The position numbers were made by a program, and so were the translations under genes. A stretch of 64,000 nucleotides of DNA. Origin: Neptuniibacter marinus (lineage in GTDB: Bacteria; Pseudomonadota; Gammaproteobacteria; Pseudomonadales; Balneatricaceae). Where the stretch lies: the NCBI RefSeq assembly GCF_001597725.1, contig NZ_LUTR01000005.1, forward strand, positions 1 through 64,000, read 5' to 3'. Position 1 is the stretch's first letter, and the number at the start of each line of letters is the position of its first letter. The notes below the pieces were generated by a model. It had not been told where the DNA came from. It saw only the letters and a list, made by a program, of their open reading frames with translations, and ran no database searches. Positions 17,763 through 26,782 of the stretch are shown here, piece after piece.

Positions 17763-18734
17763 TTATGGTTTAATTGCAACACCCCAGGGGTACCGTCCCA
17801 CCTTAATGCTCTTAATCGCTTTCATTTTACTAACATCAATGACTGATACGTCACCGCTGATACCGTTTGTCGCAAGCAGAAGGCTTTGATCTTGGTTAAA
17901 CTCCATATGCCATACTCGACGGCCAACTAAGATATAGTCCTCAACCTCATAGGTTTTAGCGTTAACAACGGCCACATGGTTGGCAGGTCCTAAAGCAACG
18001 AAAGCATAACGTCCATCGTCTGAAAGCTTAACACCAACGGGCTGCACTTTGTCTCTATGAACACCTTTAATCTCAAAAGTGATTTTTTTAATTATTTTAC
18101 GCGAAGTGGTATCAATAACGGAAACTGTGGCACCTATTTCGGCACTTGCCCATAAGACTTTGCTGTCTTTACTGAATTCAACATGACGTGGGCGTTGATC
18201 AACCAAAGTATTGTCTATTAATTCGTGTTTTACTGTATCAATCCAGTGAACCATATTAGTGGTTTCACTTGTGTTAACCGCCATTGTTCCATCAGGGCTG
18301 ACAGCCATACCTTCAGGTTCAACACCTACATCAATCTGTGCAAGCACTTCACTTGTTTCAGTGTCAACTATAGTAACTAGGGCGTCATCTTCGTTTGAAA
18401 TATATAGATGACGATTGTTTGGGTGAAGAGCAAACTGTTCAGGATCTTCACCTGAAGGTAACTCTTTTATAATCTGATTGGTGGCAAGGTCCATCACTTG
18501 CACAGTGTCTGAATCAGATGCACAGATATAAAGTTTAGAATTATCTTTAGAAAGTATTATTCCGCGAGGGCGCTCACCAACATCGATTGTGTCAGTGACA
18601 GTCATCGTATCTAAATCAATGATTGAGATAGTGTCATCTTTCTCATTGGAGACATAAGCCGTTTCTGCATAAAGTGCGGAAGAGGCTAGCAAGCTACCAA
18701 CAGCTAATGCAGTAAGTGTTCTTTTAAAATTCAT
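17763..18734 (-). CDS. PQQ-dependent catabolism-associated beta-propeller protein (YVTN repeats)
   Basis: I start it at the ATG ending at 18734 (MNFKRTLTALAVGSLL), which has GGAA seven bases upstream and begins a proper signal peptide cut near LYAETAY. A longer frame to 18791 would overlap the upstream gene. The mature ~300 residues are YVTN-type repeats (ISIIDLDTMTVTDTIDVGERP and variants), folding as a beta-propeller in the periplasm. Such proteins accompany PQQ-alcohol dehydrogenases and the Ped ABC transporter (TIGR03866 type). It may present or scaffold a cofactor or substrate. Confidence 0.86.
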   Translation of the reverse strand: MNFKRTLTALAVGSLLASSALYAETAYVSNEKDDTISIIDLDTMTVTDTIDVGERPRGIILSKDNSKLYICASDSDTVQVMDLATNQIIKELPSGEDPEQFALHPNNRHLYISNEDDALVTIVDTETSEVLAQIDVGVEPEGMAVSPDGTMAVNTSETTNMVHWIDTVKHELIDNTLVDQRPRHVEFSKDSKVLWASAEIGATVSVIDTTSRKIIKKITFEIKGVHRDKVQPVGVKLSDDGRYAFVALGPANHVAVVNAKTYEVEDYILVGRRVWHMEFNQDQSLLLATNGISGDVSVIDVSKMKAIKSIKVGRYPWGVAIKP

Positions 18735-18750
18735 AATTATTCCAATTTTT

Positions 18751-19935
18751 TTATTTGCGTGTTTCAGTGCAGTCAGTTTCTTTTTGATCAAACCCTAATG
18801 TATCGAGCTCATTCGTGGGGTGTAAAAAGCCTTCTTGAGGCGAGGAAGATACCAGCGAACGAGGGTGAACTAATGGAATAGTCTGTCTAAGTTGTCCATT
18901 CCAGCTGCGAAAGTCAAGCTTACGGCCTTTAAATCCAGCTAACTGGAAATTATCAGAAGTGATATATCCGTGATTCGTAGTTGCATCATTTGTTTGCGTC
19001 CGTGTTACCGCCTCGGCCACTGTACGGACCGCCGCCCATGCGGAATAATCTTTGCTATTCATCCAGCGATTGGCGCTTTTTTGAAAGCGGCTTTGTAATT
19101 GTGCGGCGCCATATTGCTCTACTACTCGGTGCCAAGCGACAGGGGTCAGCCCCTGAGTGCCCACTACGGGTCTAGGTAGCCATGTGTTGTAAAGTACATA
19201 CTCCCCAAAATCACCACGCTCATCAGCTACAAAAACAACATCATAATCACGATGCTGAGTAAATAAAGGCATCTCCGATTGCGCTGTTCGGCGCAAATCT
19301 GTATCAAAACTCCAATTTTTCTCTTCTACAATTGATAAGCCAAAACGTTTTGCTGAGCGTTTAAATGAGTTGCTATAGGCTTTATCATCGGTAGTTGAAC
19401 CGGTAATCATAAAGATTTTTTGTAATCGTTTTGCTTTAAGCCACTGCGCTAAGGCGTCAGTTAGCATTGCTCTACTAGGCATCGTATGAAAAAGATTCGG
19501 CTGGCAAACCTGTCGCCTTAGGGTATTTGAACTTGATCCCGCATTAAAAATAAGTGCATCTTTCCCGAGTGAGTCTGTGAATTTCCTAACGGTTTGCTCA
19601 TCGGCATTGATAACAAAATATCTAATTCCTTCTTCATATTGTGCCTTTGCCTTATCAAGCAAGACTTGAGGGTCATCACTGATAGCATCTTGTAACTGGT
19701 ATTTATGTTTTAGGAAGCGGCCTGTTGTATTGCTATCCTGAATTGCCAGTTTTGCACCTTGTAAGCCCGCATCTTCAGGTTCGGGCAGGATATTAGATAA
19801 AACGGGGCCTTGATCAATCTCCTGTTGTAAATAACTAATATTAACCTCTATCTCAGAATAAGCATTGCTGCTACCTAATAGAGCTGCCATTGTTATCGCT
19901 AATGCGTTTTTTCTTTTTATATAATTAGAAAACAT
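18751..19935 (-). CDS. Periplasmic binding protein of the PQQ-alcohol dehydrogenase ABC system
   Basis: The 394-residue exported protein (signal peptide ending near NAYSEIE) has the branched-chain amino-acid-type periplasmic binding fold: GAKLAIQDSNTTGRFLKH, YFVINADEQTV, KIFMITGSTTDD. It matches the family described as the PQQ-dependent alcohol dehydrogenase system binding protein (TIGR03863 type). It is first in a four-gene minus-strand unit with the propeller, ATPase and permease genes. It is odd to have a binding protein with an exporter-type ABC-2 permease; this is usual for the family, and the function is unresolved. Confidence 0.84.
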   Translation of the reverse strand: MFSNYIKRKNALAITMAALLGSSNAYSEIEVNISYLQQEIDQGPVLSNILPEPEDAGLQGAKLAIQDSNTTGRFLKHKYQLQDAISDDPQVLLDKAKAQYEEGIRYFVINADEQTVRKFTDSLGKDALIFNAGSSSNTLRRQVCQPNLFHTMPSRAMLTDALAQWLKAKRLQKIFMITGSTTDDKAYSNSFKRSAKRFGLSIVEEKNWSFDTDLRRTAQSEMPLFTQHRDYDVVFVADERGDFGEYVLYNTWLPRPVVGTQGLTPVAWHRVVEQYGAAQLQSRFQKSANRWMNSKDYSAWAAVRTVAEAVTRTQTNDATTNHGYITSDNFQLAGFKGRKLDFRSWNGQLRQTIPLVHPRSLVSSSPQEGFLHPTNELDTLGFDQKETDCTETRK

Positions 19936-20111
19936 AATAGTTATACAAGCTTACCGTTAGTGTATTTATCCCAGCATAGGCGGGAATCTGTGAACTCGGA
20001 ATATGAATAAAGTAGAAAACAATTAGTACCGAAGTAGCATTCTTTTGCCCAGAGTGATCTTTAGCATAGTAAAACATAATAATTAAACACTCTTAATGCT
20101 TGAGGTACAAA

Positions 20112-20549
20112 ATGAATTTTATAAAAACATTTACTATGGGAACGTTGGCTGCGGCTTTAACTCTTTCAAGTATGTCTGCAATGGCAAAAGGTGATTTAAC
20201 AACTAGGCCAACGAAACTGCCAGATCTTGTTTTAGGAACTGAAGACAACCGTTATGAGCTATCACAAAAAGAGTATCAGCTTGAAACGGGCAAAGCTTAC
20301 AAACTAAAAATAGTTTCTAGTGGCCAAACAGAATACGCCCTGCAGGCGCCAGATTTTTTTGCTTCTATTTTCCTGCGTAAACTTGAAGCTGGAGATATGG
20401 AAATAAAAACTATGAGTGTTACTGAGCTTGAATTTGAACAGGAAGCAGAGGCGGAAATTTACTTCGTTCCTGTAAAACCAGGCAGCTTCGAATTTTACGC
20501 TGAAGGCCTAGAAGAGAAAGGAATGGAAGGCGTATTTAACGTTAAATAA
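20112..20549 (+). CDS. Small exported protein, degenerate cupredoxin-like
   Basis: The ATG at 20112 has TGAGGT five bases upstream; a TTG at 20100 is less likely. The product is ~145 residues with a signal peptide (cleavage near AMAKGD). The C-terminal PGSFEFYAEGLEEKGMEGVFNV aligns by eye with the copper loop of cupredoxins (PG-Y-FYC-x(n)-GH-x-GM-G), but the Cys and His ligand places hold Ala and Leu/Glu. So it looks like a cupredoxin fold that has lost copper binding. It has its own terminator. It sits beside the alcohol-oxidation regulators, and its role is unknown. Confidence 0.72.
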   Translation: MNFIKTFTMGTLAAALTLSSMSAMAKGDLTTRPTKLPDLVLGTEDNRYELSQKEYQLETGKAYKLKIVSSGQTEYALQAPDFFASIFLRKLEAGDMEIKTMSVTELEFEQEAEAEIYFVPVKPGSFEFYAEGLEEKGMEGVFNVK

Positions 20550-20574
20550 TAACGCCTTAGTTGTTGTTTATAGC

Positions 20575-20609
20575 AAAATACTCGCCTAAAGATTCAGGCG
20601 AGTATTTTT
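20575..20609 (+). terminator. Rho-independent terminator
   Basis: Stem AAAATACTCGCCT with AGGCGAGTATTTT around an 8-base loop, with extra T. It ends the small exported-protein gene. Confidence 0.85.
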
Positions 20610-20695
20610 ATCTTAGTTTACCCTTCACAGATAGGTAAAATAGCCTGTTTTTCATGGTAGGATGGGGGATATTATTTTTCCTATCTGGAGACTTC

Positions 20696-21331
20696 ATGAA
20701 AATCCTAATTACTGATGACCACTCGGTTGTGCGACAAGGATACGCAAGTGTTCTTCCGACGGTTATTAAGGATTGCGAAATCGTTGAAGCGGCGTGTGGA
20801 GAAGAGGCCTGCGAACTCTATCAGAAGGAGCTGCCAGACATTGTAATTATGGATATTAACTTGCCAGGTATTAGTGGCATTGAAGCGGCCACCCGTATTC
20901 TGCAAGTAGATAATGATGCAAAAGTGCTATTCTTTAGTATGTATGATGAAGCACCTATCGTTAAGCAAGCGTTAGATACTGGTGCTATGGGATATATCAC
21001 TAAATCAGGCTCCCCTAAAACCCTCGTTGAAGCAGTAACAAAAATATCTAAAGGTGAAATATTCATTGAATATGAGTTAATTATGAAATTAGCGCTAAAT
21101 TCACAAAATATTTCCGATGAACGTTTGCGAGAGTTGACGCAGCGCGAATTTGAAGTCTTTGTTATGTTAGCGCGAGGTCAAAGTAATCAAGTTATTTCTG
21201 ACACTCTATCGCTAAATATTAAGACTATTTCAAACTATGTAACCACCATAAAAAGTAAATTGAAAATCAGCTCCACTGCGGAATTAGTTCACTTGGCAAT
21301 CGAGGCTGGTGTTATCAAAATAGCCCACTAA
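20696..21331 (+). CDS. exaE: LuxR-family response regulator, ExaE/PedR2-like (copy 1)
   Basis: The start at 20696 (MKILITDDH) is preferred over 20654 because GGAG lies six bases upstream and the receiver begins there. Receiver Asp 53 (IVIMDINLPGISG), Lys in YITKSG, and a C-terminal LuxR helix-turn-helix (LTQREFEVFVMLARG, NYVTTIKSKL). The family controls the PQQ-alcohol dehydrogenase promoter. A clear paralogue follows the kinase gene at 22757, so the kinase is flanked by two regulators. Confidence 0.85.
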   Translation: MKILITDDHSVVRQGYASVLPTVIKDCEIVEAACGEEACELYQKELPDIVIMDINLPGISGIEAATRILQVDNDAKVLFFSMYDEAPIVKQALDTGAMGYITKSGSPKTLVEAVTKISKGEIFIEYELIMKLALNSQNISDERLRELTQREFEVFVMLARGQSNQVISDTLSLNIKTISNYVTTIKSKLKISSTAELVHLAIEAGVIKIAH

Positions 21332-21470
21332 ACTGAAAAGGCGGGTGCAATTCAGTACCTAAGTGCTAGTTTGAATACTGCTATAGAGGAATACTGCCCG
21401 ACCCACTGACGTTTGCATACTAGCTGTTGGCGGAACTTTAACTTCGTCATATTCTAGATTAGGTATGTAG

Positions 21471-22760
21471 ATGAAAGCTGTTTTGCGTTTAAATTTGGTT
21501 GTTGCACTCGTATTTTTGTTTGCCCTTTTGGTGACGGTATATGGCATGCTTCAGCAAGCAACTAAAGATATCACTCGAGAAGTTTCCGCGGGCGTAAGCT
21601 TTACCCATCAACTTTTAAGTGCCGCTGTTACAGACGAAGAGTTATTAAAAAATCTACTTGATGGCGAAACGCGCCATGTCCATCTATCTATTGTTGATAA
21701 TACACAGCTTTCAAGTAACGACCAGCCTCCCCATCATTCTGATGAAGTGCCCGAATGGTTTTTTAACATGATACCAGGGCTTGATCACATAGAGGAAAAG
21801 CAATACTTCAGGTATCTATCTGATGGTAGAGCGTTACGTTTGCAAGCGGATACCTCTGATGAAGTTGAAGAGGTGTGGGAATCCGTCCAAAGTGTTTTAG
21901 TGTTATTTACATTAAGTGCGCTATTATCAAATCTTGCAATCTATATTGGAGTCAGGCACGGCGTTAAACCGGTAACCGATTTTTTGAATGCGCTAAAAGA
22001 TATAGAAAAGGGTCGATTTACGGCTCGGCTTGATCACTATTCAATCAGAGAAATCAATGATTTATCTGAACACTTTAACGCAATGGCTCTCGCTCTTGAG
22101 AACGCGGAACAAGATAATGCACGCTTAACTCATGAGCTGATGCGTTTACAGGAAAAGGAACGGGCTCACTTAGCACGGGAGCTACATGATGACCTAGGGC
22201 AGTATTTAACAGGTATCAGGGCTCAAGCCTATTTAATAAAAGCATCAGCAAATAATCCAGACATGGTTTCAGCTGTAGGCGAACAGATAACGGTTAATTG
22301 CGATGCGATGCATGTAAGCTTTAGGCAATTAATTCGTAAACTACATCCCGTCATTTTAGAGCAATTAGGGTTGCTTGATGCAATACGGACGCTGGTTGAA
22401 ACCTGGAGCCAATCTCACCATATAAAGGTTGACCTCCACTTTCCAGAATCGCTTATTTCATTATCAGATGAAAACAACACGCATATATATAGAATCATTC
22501 AAGAAGCGCTTAATAATATCGCGCGACACGCCCAAGCAAGCTTGGTCGATCTAACTCTTAAAGAGGAGAGTGATTCGCTTAAGTTAATCGTGAGTGATAA
22601 TGGTATCGGGGCAGACTGCTCTAAAGGTTCAGGATTAGGGTTAAGATCCATGCAGGAACGAGCGCGCTGTATGCAAGGTACTTTAAATTTCAAACAGTTA
22701 GCCGAAGGTGGCAGTATGGTTTCTATGGAGATCCCTGTTATTGAGGTGGAGGAAGTATGA
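21471..22760 (+). CDS. exaD: Membrane sensor histidine kinase, ExaD/PedS2-like
   Basis: The 429-residue protein has an N-terminal membrane helix (about 7-27), a ~110-residue periplasmic domain, a second helix (about 140-160), HAMP, and a HisKA_3 dimerisation domain with His near 239 (ELHDDLGQYLTGIR), then HATPase (IIQEALNNIARHA, GSGLGLRSMQERA). This NarX-like build fits LuxR-type partners. In P. putida the related PedS2 senses lanthanides and switches between the calcium and lanthanide dehydrogenases. The stop overlaps the second regulator by 4 bases (ATGA). Confidence 0.86.
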   Translation: MKAVLRLNLVVALVFLFALLVTVYGMLQQATKDITREVSAGVSFTHQLLSAAVTDEELLKNLLDGETRHVHLSIVDNTQLSSNDQPPHHSDEVPEWFFNMIPGLDHIEEKQYFRYLSDGRALRLQADTSDEVEEVWESVQSVLVLFTLSALLSNLAIYIGVRHGVKPVTDFLNALKDIEKGRFTARLDHYSIREINDLSEHFNAMALALENAEQDNARLTHELMRLQEKERAHLARELHDDLGQYLTGIRAQAYLIKASANNPDMVSAVGEQITVNCDAMHVSFRQLIRKLHPVILEQLGLLDAIRTLVETWSQSHHIKVDLHFPESLISLSDENNTHIYRIIQEALNNIARHAQASLVDLTLKEESDSLKLIVSDNGIGADCSKGSGLGLRSMQERARCMQGTLNFKQLAEGGSMVSMEIPVIEVEEV

Positions 22761-23401
22761 AAATAATTATCGCGGACGACCATGCTGTAGTTCGTCAGGG
22801 CTACTCAAGCTTGTTATCAACGATGCTTGCGCCTTGTGATGTATTAGAAGCCAGTAATGGTGATCAAGCATTTAACCTTTGCCAAACAGATAAGCCTGAT
22901 ATTGTAATTATGGATGTTAATATGCAGGGAATTAGTGGAGTTGAAGCTACGCGACGTATTTTACAACGTGATTCAAATATCAATGTTTTGTTTTTTAGTA
23001 TGTACGATGAATCACCAGTGGTGGCGCAAGCAATGGAGGCTGGGGCAAAAGGCTATATTACAAAAAGCTGCACCCCTGAAATATTAATTGATGCGGTTAA
23101 AAAAGTGGCTGCAGGCCAGTTATATGTTGAACATGAATTAGCTATGCGCTTAGCGGTTACTCGCCCAGAACAGAAAGATCAGCGCCTTAAAGATATGACA
23201 CAAAGGGAGTTCGAAATTTTTGTTATGTTGGCTCAAGGCTGTAGCGTTCAGCAGATATCTGAACAACTATTTATCAGCAATAAAACAGTATCCAACTACA
23301 CCTCTATATTGAAAAGTAAATTACAGATCAGCTCTACTGCTGAATTAGTTCATTTGGCGATAGAAACCGGTGTAGTTAAAGTTGGTGTAGACGTCAGTTA
23401 A
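22757..23401 (+). CDS. LuxR-family response regulator, ExaE/PedR2-like (copy 2)
   Basis: This 214-residue regulator has receiver Asp 53 (IVIMDVNMQGISG), Lys in YITKSC and the LuxR helix-turn-helix. It is clearly homologous along its whole length to the regulator at 20696, and the last helix region (ISSTAELVHLAIE) is the same in both. The 4-base overlap with the kinase gene makes this the likely cognate partner; the other copy may be a cross-talking duplicate. Confidence 0.86.
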   Translation: MKIIIADDHAVVRQGYSSLLSTMLAPCDVLEASNGDQAFNLCQTDKPDIVIMDVNMQGISGVEATRRILQRDSNINVLFFSMYDESPVVAQAMEAGAKGYITKSCTPEILIDAVKKVAAGQLYVEHELAMRLAVTRPEQKDQRLKDMTQREFEIFVMLAQGCSVQQISEQLFISNKTVSNYTSILKSKLQISSTAELVHLAIETGVVKVGVDVS

Positions 23402-23429
23402 AGTCTGAGCGACTACAGTTAAGGCAGAG

Positions 23430-23454
23430 TGCACCGGTTCTATGCACCGGTGCA
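23430..23454. terminator. Hairpin between convergent genes
   Basis: TGCACCGG and CCGGTGCA form an 8-bp stem around a 9-base loop. TGCACCGGT is also present twice as a direct repeat. It lies between two convergent genes. The tail is not very T-rich, so terminator function is only probable. Confidence 0.5.
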
Positions 23455-23468
23455 TTGTCCATAATTGT

Positions 23469-24107
23469 TTAATCCCTTGCCCAATCAAATGGGCAATCTA
23501 CACATCCTTCCATATATGTTGCTTGGAATGACGCATAGCGTTTCTGTACGCCTGTGAATATTGCATTCTCTAGTGATGCGCCATTCAGTTTGGCTTCTTG
23601 TAGGTTGGCATTTTCTAACGTAGCGCCTGTTAGAATAGTTTTGGTCATCCATGCCATTTCTAAGTTAGCCGCCCGTAATACTGCTCTCTCAAATTTAGCA
23701 TTACTTAATCTAGAAAATTCTAGGTTTGCGCCATATAAATTGGCGTCGTTAAAGTTTGCACCTTGGCCAAAAAGCGTCCAACCATTAATTGCTTCAAGGT
23801 TGGCAGATGACAGATTAGCTCCTTTAACTGAAGTATGTCTCATGTCTGCGCGGGCTAGATTTGCCTTTGATAAGTTTGCTTTGCTTAGATTTGCATTTTT
23901 TAAGATCGCATGACGTAAGTCGGCTCCCGATAGGTTCGCACCACTTAGATCTGCGTTGCGAAGGTCGACAAGCCTTAAATTAGCACCAGATAGATCCATG
24001 TTTGCACATTGTGCTTTAGGTTCTATTTTACAACCATTGATAATCATCTCATCTGCAAAAAGATTCGATGCGCAAAATAAGAGCCCAATAGGGATAATAA
24101 ATTTCAT
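23469..24107 (-). CDS. Exported pentapeptide-repeat protein of the PQQ alcohol cluster
   Basis: The start at 24107 (MKFIIPIGLLFCASNLFADE) has GGAG six bases upstream; a longer frame to 24137 would start inside the terminator stem. After the signal peptide comes a Cys-containing segment (GCKIEPKAQCANMDLSG), then about 25 tandem A(D/N)LXX pentapeptides (ADLSGANLSG and the like), which fold as a right-handed square helix. A pentapeptide protein occupies the same place beside the PQQ dehydrogenase in P. putida. Function unknown. Confidence 0.85.
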   Translation of the reverse strand: MKFIIPIGLLFCASNLFADEMIINGCKIEPKAQCANMDLSGANLRLVDLRNADLSGANLSGADLRHAILKNANLSKANLSKANLARADMRHTSVKGANLSSANLEAINGWTLFGQGANFNDANLYGANLEFSRLSNAKFERAVLRAANLEMAWMTKTILTGATLENANLQEAKLNGASLENAIFTGVQKRYASFQATYMEGCVDCPFDWARD

Positions 24108-24115
24108 GTGTGCTC

Positions 24116-24154
24116 CAAAAAAAAGCCCTCTTATCATAGTGATGAAAGAGGGCT
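24116..24154 (-). terminator. Terminator after the calcium-type PQQ dehydrogenase
   Basis: On the minus strand AGCCCTCTT and AAGAGGGCT form a 9-bp stem, followed by a run of eight T. The T-run touches the GGAG ribosome site of the downstream pentapeptide gene, so this is an attenuator between the two genes. Confidence 0.85.
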
Positions 24155-24200
24155 ACATAGATAGATTAGAATCTATTTAAATAAAGCGTAAAACTAATTT

Positions 24201-26033
24201 TTATTTAGTCTTTAGTTTAAACGCCCAGAATGAACCACCTTGAGAAACAGGCTTAGTTAAGTCAGCCATATCGCCACCCCATAGAGGTACAGCACCGCCG
24301 TAACCACTTGCGATACCGATATACTGCTCACCATCCTGAGTCCAAGTTACAGGCGAGGATACAATCCCAGAACCTGTCTGGAATTTCCATAGCTCTTTAC
24401 CTGTTTTAGCATCAAATGCTTTTAGGAAGCCTTCGCCTGTACCTGTAAAGATAAGGTTACCCTTAGTGGCAAGAACCCCTGACCATAATGGTAATTTTTC
24501 TTTGTGAGTCCATGCAATTTTGCCTGTTTTAGGATCAACTGCACGAAGCACACCAACATGGTCGTCATACATCTTACGGATACGGAAACCTTGCCCTAAG
24601 TATGCTGCACCTTTTTTATAGTGAACTTCTTCAGTCCAGTAATCTTCTTTCCAGTGGTTAGCACCTAGATAGAAAAGGCCAGTATCTTGGCTATAAGCCA
24701 TAGGGTTCCAGTTTTTACCGCCCAAGAATGGAGGTGATACTTCTATAGACTTACCTTTTTTCTTGCCTTTTTCAGGAAGAGCAGGGCGTTGACCTTCAAC
24801 TTCTACTGGACGACCCGTTTTAGGATCGATATGTGTTGCCCAAGTGATATTGTCAACAAATGGGAAACCTCGGATGAAGTCGCCATTCTCACGGTTAACT
24901 ACATAGAAGAAACCGTTACGGTCAGCATGACCTGTTGCTTTAATTGTTTTACCGTTGTCTTTGTACTCAAAAAGTACTAATTCGTTATTACCGGAGAAAT
25001 CCCAAGCATCGTTAGGTGTATGTTGATAGAACCACTTAACTTCGCCTGTAGATGGATCAACAGCAACCTGGCCAGATGTGTATAAGCTATCGTAATCAGC
25101 TGGGTTTCCACCTGGTGATGTTCTCGCCCAACCATTCCAAGGAGCAGGGTTGCCCGCACCAATGATAATTGTATTGGTTTCTATATCGAAACTAGCTGAC
25201 TGCCAAGGGGCACCACCACCATGGCTCCATGCTTCAACTTTACCCGTTGGTGAATTTGGATCATCAGGCCAAGATGGTGCTTTGGGATCGCCGGTAGGTG
25301 TGCCTTTCTTGCCATTTAGACGGCCGTAGTGACCCTCTACGAAAGGACGCATCCAGATCTCTTCACCTGTCATTGGGTCGCGTGCAAACAATTTACCTAC
25401 AACACCAAACTCATCACCAGAAGATCCATGAATCAAAAGAACTTTGCCTGTCTTTTGATCTTTAATGATCGTAGGAGCACCGGTCATTGTGTAACCTGCG
25501 GTATGGTCACCGAATTTTTTCTTCCACTTCACTTTACCGGTTTTCTTATCAAGCGCTACGATAGCAGCGTCTAGCGTACCGAAGTATACAAGATCACCAA
25601 AAATTGCAGCACCACGGTTAACTACGTCACAACAAGGACGAATGTCATCCGGTAGGCGGTAAGAGTAAGACCAGATTTTTTTACCTGTTTTAGCATCTAC
25701 GGCAAATATACGTGAATAAGAACCTGTAATATAGATAATGCCATCATGCACAAGTGCTTGTGATTCTTGACCGCGCTGTTTCTCATCGCCAAAAGAGAAT
25801 GACCATGCAGGAACAAGGGCATCTATATTTTTATCGTTGATTTTAGTTAAATCACTCCAGCGCTGAGCTTTTGGTCCTATACCATAGCCAAGAACATCTT
25901 CTGGAGTGTTGGCATCATTCTTAATGTCATTCCAAGTGACAGGTTTAGCAATTGCTGTAGTAGCTGCGAGCGACAAAGTGATCGCAACACATAGAGGCTT
26001 GATTCCCGTTCCTATTATTTTTGTCATTTTCAT
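24201..26033 (-). CDS. exaA: PQQ-dependent alcohol dehydrogenase, calcium type (ExaA/PedE-like)
   Basis: The 610-residue periplasmic enzyme (signal peptide cleaved near AIAKPV) is an eight-bladed quinoprotein. It has the vicinal disulfide pair CC at 134-135 (PCCDVVNRG) and the catalytic Asp 345 in NDAWDFSGNN. Two residues later there is Ser 347, not Asp, so the metal site is the Ca2+ type. Tryptophan-docking repeats such as DAKTGKKIWSY recur. It oxidises primary alcohols and passes electrons to cytochrome c550. ATG at 26033 has AGGG upstream. It is divergent from the cytochrome gene across a 749-bp control region. Confidence 0.92.
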   Translation of the reverse strand: MKMTKIIGTGIKPLCVAITLSLAATTAIAKPVTWNDIKNDANTPEDVLGYGIGPKAQRWSDLTKINDKNIDALVPAWSFSFGDEKQRGQESQALVHDGIIYITGSYSRIFAVDAKTGKKIWSYSYRLPDDIRPCCDVVNRGAAIFGDLVYFGTLDAAIVALDKKTGKVKWKKKFGDHTAGYTMTGAPTIIKDQKTGKVLLIHGSSGDEFGVVGKLFARDPMTGEEIWMRPFVEGHYGRLNGKKGTPTGDPKAPSWPDDPNSPTGKVEAWSHGGGAPWQSASFDIETNTIIIGAGNPAPWNGWARTSPGGNPADYDSLYTSGQVAVDPSTGEVKWFYQHTPNDAWDFSGNNELVLFEYKDNGKTIKATGHADRNGFFYVVNRENGDFIRGFPFVDNITWATHIDPKTGRPVEVEGQRPALPEKGKKKGKSIEVSPPFLGGKNWNPMAYSQDTGLFYLGANHWKEDYWTEEVHYKKGAAYLGQGFRIRKMYDDHVGVLRAVDPKTGKIAWTHKEKLPLWSGVLATKGNLIFTGTGEGFLKAFDAKTGKELWKFQTGSGIVSSPVTWTQDGEQYIGIASGYGGAVPLWGGDMADLTKPVSQGGSFWAFKLKTK

Positions 26034-26782
26034 AAACCCTGTAAACGAATAGCGTTTTATTTTTTTGTAAATCGAGCATTGAGATTCTAGTTTTGCCGAC
26101 AGACACGCGGCTACGGAATCAAGCCCAAGTAATATGGGATAGTAGCCCTTCCTTAAGGGAAATATGCCTTTCGATGCTGGGATATTTTCGCGATAAAAAA
26201 CGAAAAACTAATACTTCGCGAAAAGGTATAAGTTATTGATAAAGAAACACCCTCGTAAATTTATATGTTTTATTTATCTTGTATTCAGTTACTGGGTGGT
26301 AGGCTGAAAGAGCGTAAAATATAAGGCTGAGCTGGATGATTACAGTTAAAAAGGTTATAGAGGCTGTAAATATAGATTTGCCAGCTTTGTAGAAAAGAGC
26401 TTTTCCTATAATAGAGCTTCAATATTTTTAGTTTGAATAGGAGGTATAAAGGACAACTCATGCAAAGAAGAATCATTCTCATTTAGACTTAAGGTCTTAG
26501 AACTTTGGTTCTATTTGCTTAGGCATAATAATAGTACTTAAGTACTACTGTGTGATGATCTGGTACCAAGGGACTAGTTTTTGAAACCCAAAGTACAATT
26601 CTTGCTGATTTTGCACAAGCAATATCATATAGGGATAACGGCTGGAGTGGGTGACTCTGGCTAATAATAAGTATTCTCGCCAGCTGCGATTAGGATGATT
26701 GCAAAGAGTAGAGCCTGGTCTTTTTTGACACAGTGTAATACCAGGCAAGGCGGACCGTATAAAAACTAAGTGGTGAATAGAG
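26034..26782. promoter_or_regulatory. Long divergent control region between exaA and the cytochrome c550 gene
   Basis: No credible gene is seen in 749 bases; short frames here have no ribosome sites or family resemblance. It holds a perfect inverted repeat TTTTCGCGA/TCGCGAAAA (26185-26193 and 26216-26224; centres 31 bp apart, three helix turns) and a 16-bp palindrome TAGTACTTAAGTACTA (26532-26547). These are candidate sites for ErbR or ExaE. Its length suggests several promoters or an unannotated RNA. Confidence 0.5.

Noticed and set aside
23554-23913. Plus-strand open frame opposite the pentapeptide gene
   Set aside because: It is a mirror of the repeat codons of the real minus-strand gene, with no ribosome site.
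23469-24107. Repeats in the pentapeptide gene read as a CRISPR-like array
   Set aside because: The period is 15 bases with coding logic of A(D/N)LXX; there are no constant repeats with unique spacers.
26285-26748. Minus-strand short frames in the exaA/cytochrome gap
   Set aside because: Low-complexity hydrophobic reading, no ribosome sites, and no resemblance to any family; treated as control DNA.
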